Assembly (NCBI GenBank): GCA_017935745.1
Contig: JAGBGX010000006.1
Location: forward strand, 1 to 64,000
Source of the DNA: Treponema sp.
Lineage (GTDB): Bacteria; Spirochaetota; Spirochaetia; Treponematales; Treponemataceae
Length of the DNA stretch: 64,000 bases
Direction: 5' to 3'
The number at the start of each line of letters is the position of its first letter. Position 1 is the stretch's first letter. A program made the position numbers and the translations under genes. This document shows positions 16,364 to 25,777 of the stretch, one piece after another. The notes under the pieces were generated by a model. It was given only the letters and a program-made list of their open reading frames with translations, was not told the origin of the DNA and did not search any database.

Positions 16364-18658
16364 CTAGTACTCCTGTACAGAGCCCGGCCTTCTAAAGAAT
16401 GACGAAGAGCCGCTTCTCTGTGTCGGCACATGAACGCTGGAGCGCGCATGGGAGCCGAATCCTCTGCTCCTGTCACGCCCGAAGTCGCGCTCACGGCTCC
16501 GTCCGCCGAAGTCACGGTCACGTCCAAAGTCGCGGTCTCTGCCCCGGTCTCTTCCGCCTCTGCGTCCGCCGCGGTCACGGCCGCCGAAAGAACCGCGCTC
16601 CTCAAGCCCGCCGCCAGTGACTTTTGTATCCTGGTGCATGTGAGGAAGCGAGCGGTCGCGCTCAGAAAGCTCAAGCGCTCTCCGTGCATCATCGGCAGGC
16701 AGCGAAAGAAGGCAGAATTTGTCCGCCATGTCAATCGCATCAACCTTGCGCCCCGGAACTCCAAGCAGATCATGGAAGAAGTCGGCGATTCCCCGCGGAT
16801 TATATCCGTCATCCCAGCCCAGCTGCACATACAGCCTGATCTGGTCTTCCTGGCGTCCGCCGCGCTCCCGGCCTCTGTCCCTGTCTCTTCCGCGCTCACG
16901 GTCGCGTCCGCCGCGCTCCATTCCGTAAGACGCAATTTTTCCGTAGCGCTTTTTGCTCAGCATTCCGCCGTATGAAACAGCAAGAAGAGATGCAACAACT
17001 TCCTCCGGATCCTGCCCCGCGCACAGCTCCTCTGCAAGCCTGTCAAAAACAGGATCGCCCTTGCGCAAGTGCGGAGCATCCTCTGCCTCCCGGTCTTCGC
17101 CGGATGCAGATCCGTCAGAAAGCAGCTGTGTGTCCGCCTCCTGCACTGACTGGCTCAGTCCCAGCTTGTTCTTTATTTCATCGAAAATACGGTTCTTTTT
17201 CACTTCAAGGACTTCTTCAACAGAAGGAATCTGTCCTTCCGTCATTTCGCCCTTTGCGCTCTTTCTCACAGCGTTAATCAGATAATTGAGCTTTCTGCGC
17301 GTTTCCTCCGGCTTGACAAACGTGACGGCCATTCCGGCGGCTCCCGCGCGTCCTGTGCGTCCGATGCGGTGAACGTATGTCGGCCCGTCAAACGGAAGCT
17401 CGTAATTGACAACGTGCGAAAGCCCCTCGATATCAATTCCGCGGGCGGCAACATCCGTGGCAACGAGCACCCGTGTCTTCTTTGAGCGGAAGCGCGCAAG
17501 AATTTTTTCACGCTGTCCCTGGGGAATGTCTCCGTGCAGCGCAGCAACTTCATATCCGCGCTCATCAAGCGCCTTGCTCACATAGTCAGCATCCGACTTG
17601 CGCTGGACAAACACAAGGCCGAAGAAATCAGGCGAAATATCAATCAGCCGCACAAGAGCTTCAATCTTTTCGCTTTCCCGCAGCACCCAGTACTTCTGCT
17701 CAATGAGAAGCGGCTCCTCCTGGAATCCTTCTTCCTCCACAATCTCGTAGTCGCCCATAAACTGCTGGGCAATCTTGAGAATTTCCTTGGGAACAGTCGC
17801 GCTGAACAAAAGCACACGGCAGTCCTGGTTTGCGCATTCAAAAATGTTCTCGATGTCTTCAACAAAGCCCATGTCGAGCATTTCATCGCCTTCATCAAGA
17901 ATAAAATAGTCGATTTTGCTGATGTCAAGGACTCCGCGGTCAATCAGATCCTGAACGCGTCCCGGAGTTCCCACGACAATTTCCACTCCGCGGCGGAGAG
18001 CGCGCATCTGCTCGCCCATAGAAGCTCCGCCGTACACAACTGCTGTCCGCGGGCATCTTCCCGTTGTGAACGAAGCCATTTCCGTGGCTGTCTGGACTGC
18101 AAGCTCGCGTGTCGGCTCAAGGATGATTGCACGCACATGATCACTTTCCTCGCGCAAGTCCTGAACAAGCGGAAGCCCGAACGCAGCTGTTTTGCCGGTT
18201 CCCGTGCGTGCCTTTGCAATGACATTCGCATCTCCGTTCAAGAGGCGCGGAATTGCAAGCACCTGGATCGGAGAAGGAACCTTGAATCCTTTCTTTTCAA
18301 TGGCTGAAAGCGTAATTTCATCAAGCCCCAGATCCGCAAATGAAATTGACTCAGGCTCTCCTGAATTTTCTTCAGGCTCTGAAGCCTTCCCGGAACTGTC
18401 AGACTCTTTACAAGACTCAGGAGCTCCGTCTGCCTGAGCTTCCGCCGGCTCACTGTCCGCCTCCTGCTGAGGCTCCTCAGCAGGAGCTTCTTCTGCATGA
18501 ACCGGCTCTTCCGGCCGTGTTTCTTCCGCTGATTCGGCACCAGGCTGCTCAGACTGAACAGAATCCTTCGGCTGCACATCATCCGCAGGCATTTCTGCTG
18601 CCTGTGAATTTTCAAGGGGCATAGCTTCCCCGTCAAGTTTGTTCTCTACATCTTCCAT
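16364..18658 (-). CDS. DEAD-box RNA helicase, CsdA/DbpA type, with acidic N-terminal and RG-rich C-terminal extensions
   Basis: 764 residues from ATG 18658 (AAGGG about 8 nt upstream; a longer frame to 18808 lacks this). The first about 110 residues are Glu/Ala/Pro-rich and disordered. Helicase motifs follow: Q motif (FKVPSPIQ), Walker A ARTGTGKT, PTREL, motif II DEGD instead of DEAD, SAT (FSATVP) and HRIGRTGR. A DbpA-type RNA-binding domain lies near 640-700 (RLYVQLGWDDGYNPRGIADF). The last about 75 residues are repeats of Arg, Gly and Asp. It would unwind structured RNA in ribosome assembly or cold adaptation. The 260-bp leader up to the next gene fits post-transcriptional control known for csdA-type genes. 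Confidence 0.9.
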   Translation of the reverse strand: MEDVENKLDGEAMPLENSQAAEMPADDVQPKDSVQSEQPGAESAEETRPEEPVHAEEAPAEEPQQEADSEPAEAQADGAPESCKESDSSGKASEPEENSGEPESISFADLGLDEITLSAIEKKGFKVPSPIQVLAIPRLLNGDANVIAKARTGTGKTAAFGLPLVQDLREESDHVRAIILEPTRELAVQTATEMASFTTGRCPRTAVVYGGASMGEQMRALRRGVEIVVGTPGRVQDLIDRGVLDISKIDYFILDEGDEMLDMGFVEDIENIFECANQDCRVLLFSATVPKEILKIAQQFMGDYEIVEEEGFQEEPLLIEQKYWVLRESEKIEALVRLIDISPDFFGLVFVQRKSDADYVSKALDERGYEVAALHGDIPQGQREKILARFRSKKTRVLVATDVAARGIDIEGLSHVVNYELPFDGPTYVHRIGRTGRAGAAGMAVTFVKPEETRRKLNYLINAVRKSAKGEMTEGQIPSVEEVLEVKKNRIFDEIKNKLGLSQSVQEADTQLLSDGSASGEDREAEDAPHLRKGDPVFDRLAEELCAGQDPEEVVASLLAVSYGGMLSKKRYGKIASYGMERGGRDRERGRDRDRGRERGGRQEDQIRLYVQLGWDDGYNPRGIADFFHDLLGVPGRKVDAIDMADKFCLLSLPADDARRALELSERDRSLPHMHQDTKVTGGGLEERGSFGGRDRGGRRGGRDRGRDRDFGRDRDFGGRSRERDFGRDRSRGFGSHARSSVHVPTQRSGSSSFFRRPGSVQEY

Positions 18659-18784
18659 AGCGATTCCCTTTTCCTCACATGAAAGACCGGAACCGCCTGA
18701 AAATATCTTTTTACGTGATTTTCCCTTTATCTGGACAAGCCCAAGAGGCGGCTGCAATCTGACATGATGGTTAAATAATGTTAA

Positions 18785-18815
18785 GCAGGAGCATATACCT
18801 TTTTTCAACTTTATT
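18785..18815 (-). promoter_or_regulatory. Possible promoter of the helicase gene
   Basis: On the minus strand, CTTGAA, about 17 bp, ATATGC. It would give a leader of about 130 nt. The leader holds no recognised motif. Confidence 0.35.
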
Positions 18816-18922
18816 CAAGAGAAAAACTAAAAAAACGCACTAAATGTTAAAAAACAGCAAAGAAAAAAGCATATTTTTTTCCGCTATGATGCATAAATGC
18901 GCTTTTTTCGGGAATACAAACC

Positions 18923-20317
18923 ATGATGAAACGAAACAGCATTTTTGCAGCGGCCGTCTGCTGCGCACTCGCCTGCCACGCGCAGCAGATAGAATTTCAC
19001 TCGGAAAACGCATTTTCATTTCCCGTTGAAAACAAATCGCATCCCGACCCGGACAGCTTTTCATTCAAGTACAGCACAGGCGCAAAGCTCACTGCGCGGA
19101 ATGTGAGCGCAGTCTATTTTACGGGAATCGGAGCAACTGACTTTCCGGCTCTCGCGGCTGCCATTCCGCACGGCATAGACAGCATGCAGCGGAAGCGGTA
19201 CGGAGCAAAGTGGTCGGCGCAGACGCGCATAGTGCATGCTGACATTCTCGCAGGAACGCTCCTGTACTCGCAGGGAATATCGCGGCTCAAAACACCGTAC
19301 ATCACGGTTCCGTCCGCGCTCAGAAAGCCGTCCCTGCTCACTCCAGGAATTTCGCCGGAGCTTCCGTCGTGCTCATCGTCAGAAAAGCCGCTGTCGCTTG
19401 CGCTTTCAGTTTCTCCCGGAACGCAGCTTCCGTTTCTTCCCACAGTCCAGATTGCAGCATTGGAAACAGCGGAAGTGTACGCAGGCATTTTCAAGCGGTT
19501 TTCGCTTCCGTTTGCTCCAAGCGGCTCTCTTTCTTTTTCCGGCGGACTGTTTAAATTCGGGCGGGAAAACACAAGCTCCTGGTTTCAAAAGCAGCAGTAT
19601 TTTCAGGAAAAAAAACGCCTCGCGCTCGAAGCGGAACTGAACCTGTCATACCCGGGCCTCAGGATTGCAAGCGCTGCCGGAATCCATGAAAGCTCGTTCG
19701 GCGGAGGATACGGCTGGGCGCGGATTCAGGACTTCATTCTGCTCGGGGACTTTACGCTTCATTCTTTCTATTATATTGCAGACGCATCGCTCATCACCGC
19801 AAGCAAAAGCGAGCCGGGAATACGGAGCCAGCTGTGCATAAATCCGCAGTACATATTCTGGCTCGGAAAAACATCGCTGAACATGGGAATCCTGCTGTAC
19901 ACTGCGGAACGAAGGACAAGGGAACGCATTTGCGAAAGCTTCAGTGAAAAGAAAGCCAAGGCCGCGCTCACAGTGCAAAGCGGAAAGCACACTGTTTCAA
20001 CAAGCGGCACAGTGTCCCGCTCAGAAGAAGACGGATTCAGTGAATATTCACTTCAGCTGAAGCTTTCGGGAAAATACAGGCCGCTTTCATTCACTTCCCA
20101 GGTTTCATTTAAAAATGAAGACAGGGACAAAAACACAGTCTCATTCACCCAGTATGTGTATCCGAAAAAGGCAGCCGCAGCCTCACTTTCGGCAGGAATT
20201 TCAGTCTCGGAAAAAGACGGAGACATTTCAGCAGTTCCGTCAGCCTCTGCATCTTTCAAGGGCGGAGGAAAAAAAGTCAGATGGAACGTAAAGGCATCGT
20301 TTTCAGTTTCTTTCTAA
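18923..20317 (+). CDS. Probable outer-membrane beta-barrel protein, unknown function
   Basis: 464 residues with a signal peptide (MMKRNSIFAAAVCCALACHA, then QQ). The mature part has alternating hydrophobic/polar strands with many Ser, Gly and aromatic residues and ends in ...FSVSF, the terminal-Phe signature of outer-membrane barrels. No enzyme motif is seen. A second ATG at 18926 is also possible; the ribosome-binding site is weak for both. It is divergent from the helicase gene and followed by EF-G with its own promoter. Function unknown. Confidence 0.75.
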   Translation: MMKRNSIFAAAVCCALACHAQQIEFHSENAFSFPVENKSHPDPDSFSFKYSTGAKLTARNVSAVYFTGIGATDFPALAAAIPHGIDSMQRKRYGAKWSAQTRIVHADILAGTLLYSQGISRLKTPYITVPSALRKPSLLTPGISPELPSCSSSEKPLSLALSVSPGTQLPFLPTVQIAALETAEVYAGIFKRFSLPFAPSGSLSFSGGLFKFGRENTSSWFQKQQYFQEKKRLALEAELNLSYPGLRIASAAGIHESSFGGGYGWARIQDFILLGDFTLHSFYYIADASLITASKSEPGIRSQLCINPQYIFWLGKTSLNMGILLYTAERRTRERICESFSEKKAKAALTVQSGKHTVSTSGTVSRSEEDGFSEYSLQLKLSGKYRPLSFTSQVSFKNEDRDKNTVSFTQYVYPKKAAAASLSAGISVSEKDGDISAVPSASASFKGGGKKVRWNVKASFSVSF

Positions 20318-20344
20318 AGTTTTCGCAAAAAGGAATGCACCCTA

Positions 20345-20373
20345 TTGAATTTACTGCCTTTTTCCATTAAAAT
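20345..20373 (+). promoter_or_regulatory. Promoter of the EF-G gene
   Basis: TTGAAT (20345-20350), 17 bp, TAAAAT (20368-20373). GAGAGG precedes ATG 20419. Confidence 0.75.
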
Positions 20374-20418
20374 AGCTGAACTAGTTTCTTTTGAATTTTT
20401 TTTTGAGAGGTATACACT

Positions 20419-22515
20419 ATGGGTTTTGATATTACAAAAGTACGTAATATCGGTATCAGTGCACACATTGACTCTGGTAAAACAACAACATCAGAACGGA
20501 TTCTGTTCTACTGCAATAAGATTCACCAGATTCATGAAGTTCATGGAAAAGACGGTGTCGGCGCTGTGATGGATTCAATGGATCTGGAGCGCGAGCGCGG
20601 AATCACCATTCAGTCAGCAGCCACGCAGGTAAACTGGAAAGGCACAACAATCAATCTTATCGACACACCCGGCCACGTAGACTTTACTGTTGAAGTTGAG
20701 CGCTCCCTGCGCGTTCTTGACGGAGCAATCCTTGTCCTGTGCGCAGTCGCAGGCGTCCAGTCGCAGTCCATTACAGTAGACCGCCAGCTCAAGCGCTATC
20801 ATGTTCCCCGCATTGCATTTGTAAACAAGTGTGACCGCCAGGGTGCAAACCCGCTGCGCGTCTGCGCCCAGCTGAGAGACAAGCTGGGGCTGAACGCATA
20901 CATGGTCGAGCTTCCGATCGGGCTTGAGGACAAGCTGCAGGGCGTTGTTGACCTTATCGCCATGAAGGCATACTACTTTGAAGGAAGCGACGGCGAAGAA
21001 ATCCGCACTGCTGAAATTCCGGCTGAGCTCGTGGAGCAGGCAAAGGAAAAGCGGGCTGAACTGCTTGAAGCAGCGGCCATGTTCGATGATTCCCTGATGG
21101 AAGACCTGATGGAAGAAAAAGAAGACATTCCTGAAGAAAAAATCATCGCAGCCATCCGCAAGGGAACGCTTGAAGAAAGCTTTGTGGCAGTATTCTGCGG
21201 CTCAGCCCACATGAACAAAGGCATCCAGCCGGTGCTTGACGGCGTTGTGCGCTACCTTCCGAATCCGACAGAAGTCCATAACTACGGACTTGATCTTGAC
21301 AAGAACGAAGAGGAAGTCGAGCTGTTCAACGTGGAAAACAAGCCGTGCGTTGCGCTTGCATTCAAGCTTGATGACGGACAGTACGGACAGCTTACATACG
21401 TGCGCATCTACCAGGGAAAAATCACAAAGGGCGATGAACTGTACAACACGCGCGCAAAGAAAAAGTTCAAGGTCGGACGCATTGTCCGCATGAACGCGGC
21501 TGCAATGGAAGACATCAACGAAGGGCAGCCGGGCGACATCATCGCGCTGTTCGGCGTTGACTGCGCCTCAGGAGACACATTCTGCGGCGGCGGACTGAAC
21601 ATCGCCATGACTTCCATGTTCGTTCCCGAGCCGGTCATTTCCGAAGCAATCACCCCGGTAAACAAGCAGGATGCCGCCAACATGTCAAAGGCGCTCAACC
21701 GCTTTACAAAGGAAGACCCGACATTCCAGACGTATGTTGACCCTGAGTCAAACCAGACAATCATCAAGGGAATGGGAGAGCTTCACCTTGCAGTCTATGT
21801 CGAGCGCATGAAGCGTGAATACAAGTGCGAAGTCACTGTCTCCCAGCCGGAAGTCGCATACCGCGAGTCAATCACTCAGCGCGCAGACTTCAACTATACG
21901 CACAAAAAGCAGACTGGAGGCTCAGGACAGTACGGACGCGTTGCCGGATTCATGGAGCCGATTTCAGAGAAGGACTACGAGTTTGTCGATTCAATCAAGG
22001 GAGGAGCCATTCCCAACGAATATATTCCTTCCTGCGACAAGGGCTTTAAAAAGGCGATGGAAAAAGGCTCCCTCATCGGAGCGCCGGTTGTGGGCGTGCG
22101 CTGCACCATCAACGACGGCCAGTATCACCCGGTTGACTCTTCGGACATTGCGTTCCAGACTGCCGCAATCGGCGCATTCCGCGAAGGATATGCAAAGGCA
22201 AAGGCGGCAATCCTTGAGCCGATCATGAAAGTTCAGATTGCCGGCCCGACAGAATTCCAGGGAAATATGTTCGGCCTTATCAACCAGCGCCGCGGCGTCA
22301 TCATTGACTCATCTGACGAAAACGGAACATCGACTGTCAATGCAGAAGTTCCGCTTTCTGAAATGTTCGGATTCTCAACAATCCTGCGCTCCTCCACACA
22401 GGGAAAGGCAGAATTCACGATGGAATTTGAAAAGTACAGCAAGGTTCCGAACGGCGTGGCCGATGAGCTTATCAAAGCGTATGCAGAAAAGAAAAAGACA
22501 GGGCAGGTGAAATAA
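20419..22515 (+). CDS. fusA: Elongation factor G, spirochete/mitochondrial EF-G1 type
   Basis: 698 residues. P-loop [12 protein letters not shown] (12-23), switch regions [16 protein letters not shown] and [16 protein letters not shown]4 NKCDRQG, G5 FCGSA; domains II-V are complete through [19 protein letters not shown]. Ser instead of Ala in AHID(S)GKTT is characteristic of the spdEFG/mtEFG1 branch, which catalyses translocation while a partner EF-G2 handles ribosome recycling. Spirochetes with this branch usually carry a second EF-G elsewhere; none is in this window. Confidence 0.95.
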   Translation: MGFDITKVRNIGISAHIDSGKTTTSERILFYCNKIHQIHEVHGKDGVGAVMDSMDLERERGITIQSAATQVNWKGTTINLIDTPGHVDFTVEVERSLRVLDGAILVLCAVAGVQSQSITVDRQLKRYHVPRIAFVNKCDRQGANPLRVCAQLRDKLGLNAYMVELPIGLEDKLQGVVDLIAMKAYYFEGSDGEEIRTAEIPAELVEQAKEKRAELLEAAAMFDDSLMEDLMEEKEDIPEEKIIAAIRKGTLEESFVAVFCGSAHMNKGIQPVLDGVVRYLPNPTEVHNYGLDLDKNEEEVELFNVENKPCVALAFKLDDGQYGQLTYVRIYQGKITKGDELYNTRAKKKFKVGRIVRMNAAAMEDINEGQPGDIIALFGVDCASGDTFCGGGLNIAMTSMFVPEPVISEAITPVNKQDAANMSKALNRFTKEDPTFQTYVDPESNQTIIKGMGELHLAVYVERMKREYKCEVTVSQPEVAYRESITQRADFNYTHKKQTGGSGQYGRVAGFMEPISEKDYEFVDSIKGGAIPNEYIPSCDKGFKKAMEKGSLIGAPVVGVRCTINDGQYHPVDSSDIAFQTAAIGAFREGYAKAKAAILEPIMKVQIAGPTEFQGNMFGLINQRRGVIIDSSDENGTSTVNAEVPLSEMFGFSTILRSSTQGKAEFTMEFEKYSKVPNGVADELIKAYAEKKKTGQVK

Positions 22516-22557
22516 GCCGCCCGCGCTTCAGCTGAAGGCCCTGCATCAGAGCTGACT

Positions 22558-22597
22558 GCCTTGCATCAGGCATTTTGCCCGGTGCAAGGCCTTTTTT
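22558..22597 (+). terminator. Terminator of the EF-G gene
   Basis: Stem GCCTTGCA/TGCAAGGC with an inner GGC-ATTTT-GCC hairpin, followed by CTTTTTTT. Confidence 0.85.
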
Positions 22598-22599
22598 TA

Positions 22600-22627
22600 T
22601 TGTAAATTTTTTTTTTCATGGTATACT
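22600..22627 (+). promoter_or_regulatory. Promoter of the P-loop ATPase gene
   Basis: TTGTAA (22600-22605), 16 bp (ten of them T), TATACT (22622-22627). It begins at the end of the EF-G terminator's T-run. Confidence 0.65.
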
Positions 22628-22702
22628 TATACTATAAACGCCTGGCATAAAGCCATGCGGAAGTAAAAATATCCTATTGATGCACAGAGCAGGAGGTACA
22701 GC

Positions 22703-23383
22703 ATGGCAAAGCAGGAACTATACGAAAGAAGCCCTATCCGTATTTTTGACGAGGCTTCGGGCGGAGGGCTCAAGGCTGGCGAAATGGGCCTTGTGACTGC
22801 AAAAAAAGGGCTTGGAAAAACATCAGTCCTTGTACAGTTTGGAATGGACACGCTTCTTAACGGAAAGCAGCTCGTCCACGTTTCTTTCAATCAGCACAGT
22901 GAAAATGTGATTTCATGGTACGACGGAATTTACAATGAGATTTCAAAGAAGAAGTCCATTGCAAATGCCGCTGACGTGAAGGAGCAGGTTCTGCGCAACA
23001 GGACAATCCTCAACTTCAACCAGGACAACATCAGCCTTGAAAAAGTGGTCAACACGCTGAACGCGCTCAAGGCCGGTGGAACAGCAGTCGCAGGAGTTGT
23101 CATTGACGATGTTGACTTTTCAAAAGTCAAGGAAGCCGACATTCAGGCTGTGGCAAGCTACGCAAAGGCCACAAAGACAAAAGTGTGGATGAGCGCCACA
23201 GCGGAAGGAGAGAGCCTTGAAGACTCCGCGCCAAAGCAGCTGCTTCCGTACTTTAGCGCAGTCATTCATCTTTCTGCAAAAAGCTCTGCAACGCAGATGA
23301 GCATCCTGAAAATGGGAAAGAAGACTGACTTGGAGTGCACTCTCAAGCTTGACTCAAAGACGCTTCTCATCACTGGAAAATAG
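22703..23383 (+). CDS. RecA/KaiC-fold P-loop ATPase, unknown role
   Basis: 226 residues, cytoplasmic. Walker A AKKGLGKTS (residues about 33-41) follows GGGLKAGEMGLV, the usual RecA/DnaB-type lead-in. Walker B is VAGVVIDDVDFSK near 130-140, and a sensor-like strand is TKVWMSATAEG. No Cys or DNA-binding motif is visible. I recognise only the ATPase fold; a spirochete-conserved protein is possible. GGAGG lies 8 nt before ATG. Single-gene unit. Confidence 0.75.
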   Translation: MAKQELYERSPIRIFDEASGGGLKAGEMGLVTAKKGLGKTSVLVQFGMDTLLNGKQLVHVSFNQHSENVISWYDGIYNEISKKKSIANAADVKEQVLRNRTILNFNQDNISLEKVVNTLNALKAGGTAVAGVVIDDVDFSKVKEADIQAVASYAKATKTKVWMSATAEGESLEDSAPKQLLPYFSAVIHLSAKSSATQMSILKMGKKTDLECTLKLDSKTLLITGK

Positions 23384-23470
23384 CAGCAGAACGGACTGTC
23401 CTGAAGGAATTTCGCATGCACATTTCTTCAGGGCAAAAGTCCGGCCGGAGCAAAGGCGATGCAATCTGCT

Positions 23471-24268
23471 TCAGCTGAAAAGCATTCTGTCTGAAACGGG
23501 ATCTTCCGCGCCGCCTGCGCTCTGGAACTTCTGGAGCAAGTCCTGCACCTGAAGGTTCTTCTTTTCTTCGCCTGAAACATCATACACAATGCGGCCGTCA
23601 AGCATCATAATCAGGCGGTTCCCGTAATGAATTGCATTCTTCATGTTGTGGGTCACCATAAAGGCGGTCAGATGATCGCGCTCTATAAAGTGATGCGTCA
23701 GCTCAAGGACTTTGTGCGCGGTCTTGGGGTCAAGAGCCGCAGTATGCTCGTCAAGGAGCAGCAGCCGCGGCTTTTGCAGCGTTGCCATGAGCAGCGTAAG
23801 CGCCTGCCGCTGTCCGCCGGAAAGAAGCCCTGCCTTTGCCGCAAGACGGTCCTCAAGCCCCAGCTCCAGAAGGGCAAGCTGCTTTTTGTATTCTTCCAGC
23901 TCGGCGGAAGTGACGCCCCACCTGAGGCTGCGCTTTTTGCCGCGCCTGTACGCAAGCGCCAAATTCTCCTGAATCGACATGGAAGCCGCCGTTCCGCGCA
24001 TGGGATCCTGAAACACCCTTCCCAGATACTTTGCCCGCACATGCTCCTTCTGGCGGCTGATATCCTCGCCGTCAAGGACAATGGAGCCTGTGTCGCAGTC
24101 ATAGACACCCGCAATCAGATTCAGCAGCGTCGATTTTCCGGCGCCATTTCCTCCGATGACAGTGACAAAGTCGCCGTCGCTGAGAGTCAGGCTTATATCC
24201 TTCAGCGCCTTGCGCTCTGTTATTGTTCCGGGATTGAATGTCTTTGAAACATGAGTAAGTTCCAGCAT
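23471..24268 (-). CDS. ABC transporter ATPase (DUF534/TrpX-type importer)
   Basis: 265 residues from ATG 24268, which overlaps the permease stop by 1 nt (TGATG), with GGGGAGG upstream. Walker A GGNGAGKST, Q-loop VFQDPMRGTA, signature LSGGQRQALTLLMA, Walker B LLLLDEHTAALDP, H-loop VTHNM. DEHTAALDPKTA and QDPMRGT are hallmarks of the ATPases that accompany ABC_sub_bind (PF04392) systems. It is the last gene of the operon. Confidence 0.92.
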   Translation of the reverse strand: MLELTHVSKTFNPGTITERKALKDISLTLSDGDFVTVIGGNGAGKSTLLNLIAGVYDCDTGSIVLDGEDISRQKEHVRAKYLGRVFQDPMRGTAASMSIQENLALAYRRGKKRSLRWGVTSAELEEYKKQLALLELGLEDRLAAKAGLLSGGQRQALTLLMATLQKPRLLLLDEHTAALDPKTAHKVLELTHHFIERDHLTAFMVTHNMKNAIHYGNRLIMMLDGRIVYDVSGEEKKNLQVQDLLQKFQSAGGAEDPVSDRMLFS

Positions 24269-25221
24269 CACAGAGCCTCCCCTGATTTCTTGCAGCGGGC
24301 AGCTTTTTGCCGCAAGACAGGAACCGAAAGGGCAACTGCAACGACAACAGCCGAAAGAAGCTTCAGATCCTGCGTCTTCATGCCAAGCTGAAGAACAACC
24401 GCTATAATCAGCCGGTAAATGACAGAGCCGAGCACTACGGAAAGAAGGCTCCACCAGAATCCGAACCGCCTGCCGAAAATCACTTCGCCTATAATAATGG
24501 AAGCAAGCCCGATGACAATCGTTCCGATTCCCATGCTCACATCGCCGAAACGCTGCTGCTGCATGACAAGAGAGCCGCTCATAGCCACAAGGGCATTTGC
24601 AATCATCAGGGCAAGAATCTGCATCGAGTCCGTGTTGATTCCCTGCGCCCGGCTCATGGCAGCATTGTCTCCTGTGGAGCGGATTGAGCTGCCAAGCTCT
24701 GTTCCGAAAAACCAGTACAAGGCTGCAATCAGAGCGGCGGCAAACACAATTCCCGTGACAAGGCTTGAAACGGAGCTTGCACTGAACGGAAAAAGAGAGT
24801 CCAGCTTACACAAGCTGCTGATCCAGCTCATGATAGTGGAATGGGAGCGTGAAAGCGGCTGATTCGGGCCGCCAAGAACATGCAGATTTATAGAATACAA
24901 CGCGAGCTGAACAAGGATTCCGGCAAGAATTCCGGGAATCTTGAATTTCGCCGTCAGAAACCCGGTCACAAGCCCCGCAATGCTTCCTGCGGCAGTCGCA
25001 GCAAGAACTGCAAGCAGCGGATTTATTCCGTGCACAATGAAAAGCGCGCACACGCAGCCGCCCAGCGCAAAGCTTCCGTCAACAGTCATGTCGGCAAAGT
25101 CAAGAATTTTAAACGTTATATACACGCCAAGCGCCATTATTCCCCAGAGAACACCCTGGGAAACAGCATCCAGCATTGCGCCGGAAAAGGGAACAAGAAA
25201 ATCTAAAAAAGTTTCAAACAT
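24268..25221 (-). CDS. ABC transporter permease (DUF534/TrpY-type importer)
   Basis: 317 residues with eight to nine membrane helices. LivH/BPD_transp_2-type permease: GVYITFKILDFADMTVDGSF, ILVQLALYSINLHVLGGPNQ, and GDVSMGIGTIVIGLASIIIG, all typical of the family paired with ABC_sub_bind proteins. The gene begins 15 bp after the mscL stop, so mscL sits inside the transporter operon. Substrate unknown; family members import tryptophan, tyrosine or other small molecules. Confidence 0.92.
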   Translation of the reverse strand: MFETFLDFLVPFSGAMLDAVSQGVLWGIMALGVYITFKILDFADMTVDGSFALGGCVCALFIVHGINPLLAVLAATAAGSIAGLVTGFLTAKFKIPGILAGILVQLALYSINLHVLGGPNQPLSRSHSTIMSWISSLCKLDSLFPFSASSVSSLVTGIVFAAALIAALYWFFGTELGSSIRSTGDNAAMSRAQGINTDSMQILALMIANALVAMSGSLVMQQQRFGDVSMGIGTIVIGLASIIIGEVIFGRRFGFWWSLLSVVLGSVIYRLIIAVVLQLGMKTQDLKLLSAVVVAVALSVPVLRQKAARCKKSGEAL

Positions 25222-25236
25222 ATTCTGCTGATTATA

Positions 25237-25701
25237 TCAAACTTTTCCAGACGTGTCATTATGCTGCGCACAGCTTTCCCTGAGCAGATCCCTGATTTCC
25301 GCAAGAAGGGCTGCCTCTTCTGACGGTGCGGCGGGAGCGGACGGAGCAGCAGGCTTTTCATCTTCACGCTTTTTAAATGATTCAAAAACGCGGACCATGA
25401 CGAAAATGCACAGCGCGACAATCAGAAAATCTACAACCGACTGGATAAATGAGCCATAGCGAATTTCTGCGCTGCCTATCTTTATGCTCAGCTCTGAAAA
25501 GCTCACTTTTCCAGCCGCAAGCCCGGCGACCGGCATCACGATGTCATTCACAAGGCTTGTGACTATTTTGCCAAAAGCCCCGCCGATAATGACACCGACC
25601 GCCATGTCAACAACATTTCCGCGCGAAATAAATTTCTTAAAGGAGGCAGCCTCCCTTGAAGCAACGCTCTTCAGCTTTCCTTTACTGTGCAGACGTGCCA
25701 T
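25237..25701 (-). CDS. mscL: Large-conductance mechanosensitive channel
   Basis: 154 residues from ATG 25701 with GGAGGAG 4 nt upstream. MscL signature: FISRGNVVDMAVGVIIGGAFGKIVTSLV (TM1 with the pore-lining GVIIGGAFGKIV), a periplasmic loop, TM2 (YGSFIQSVVDFLIVALCIFVMV), then an Ala/Pro linker and the C-terminal helix EEAALLAEIRDLL. It opens under membrane tension to release solutes during hypo-osmotic shock. It is unusually placed between the binding-protein and permease genes of an ABC importer. Confidence 0.96.
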   Translation of the reverse strand: MARLHSKGKLKSVASREAASFKKFISRGNVVDMAVGVIIGGAFGKIVTSLVNDIVMPVAGLAAGKVSFSELSIKIGSAEIRYGSFIQSVVDFLIVALCIFVMVRVFESFKKREDEKPAAPSAPAAPSEEAALLAEIRDLLRESCAQHNDTSGKV

Positions 25702-25777
25702 TTCTCCTCCTGAAAACACAAGATATCCGGCCGAAGCCGCACGCACATACGGCGGACAGGCGCGCACCGGTTCAAAA

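Noticed and set aside
17534-18307. 257-codon plus-strand frame opposite the helicase
   Set aside because: Shadow frame; no ribosome-binding site, and the opposite strand carries all helicase motifs.
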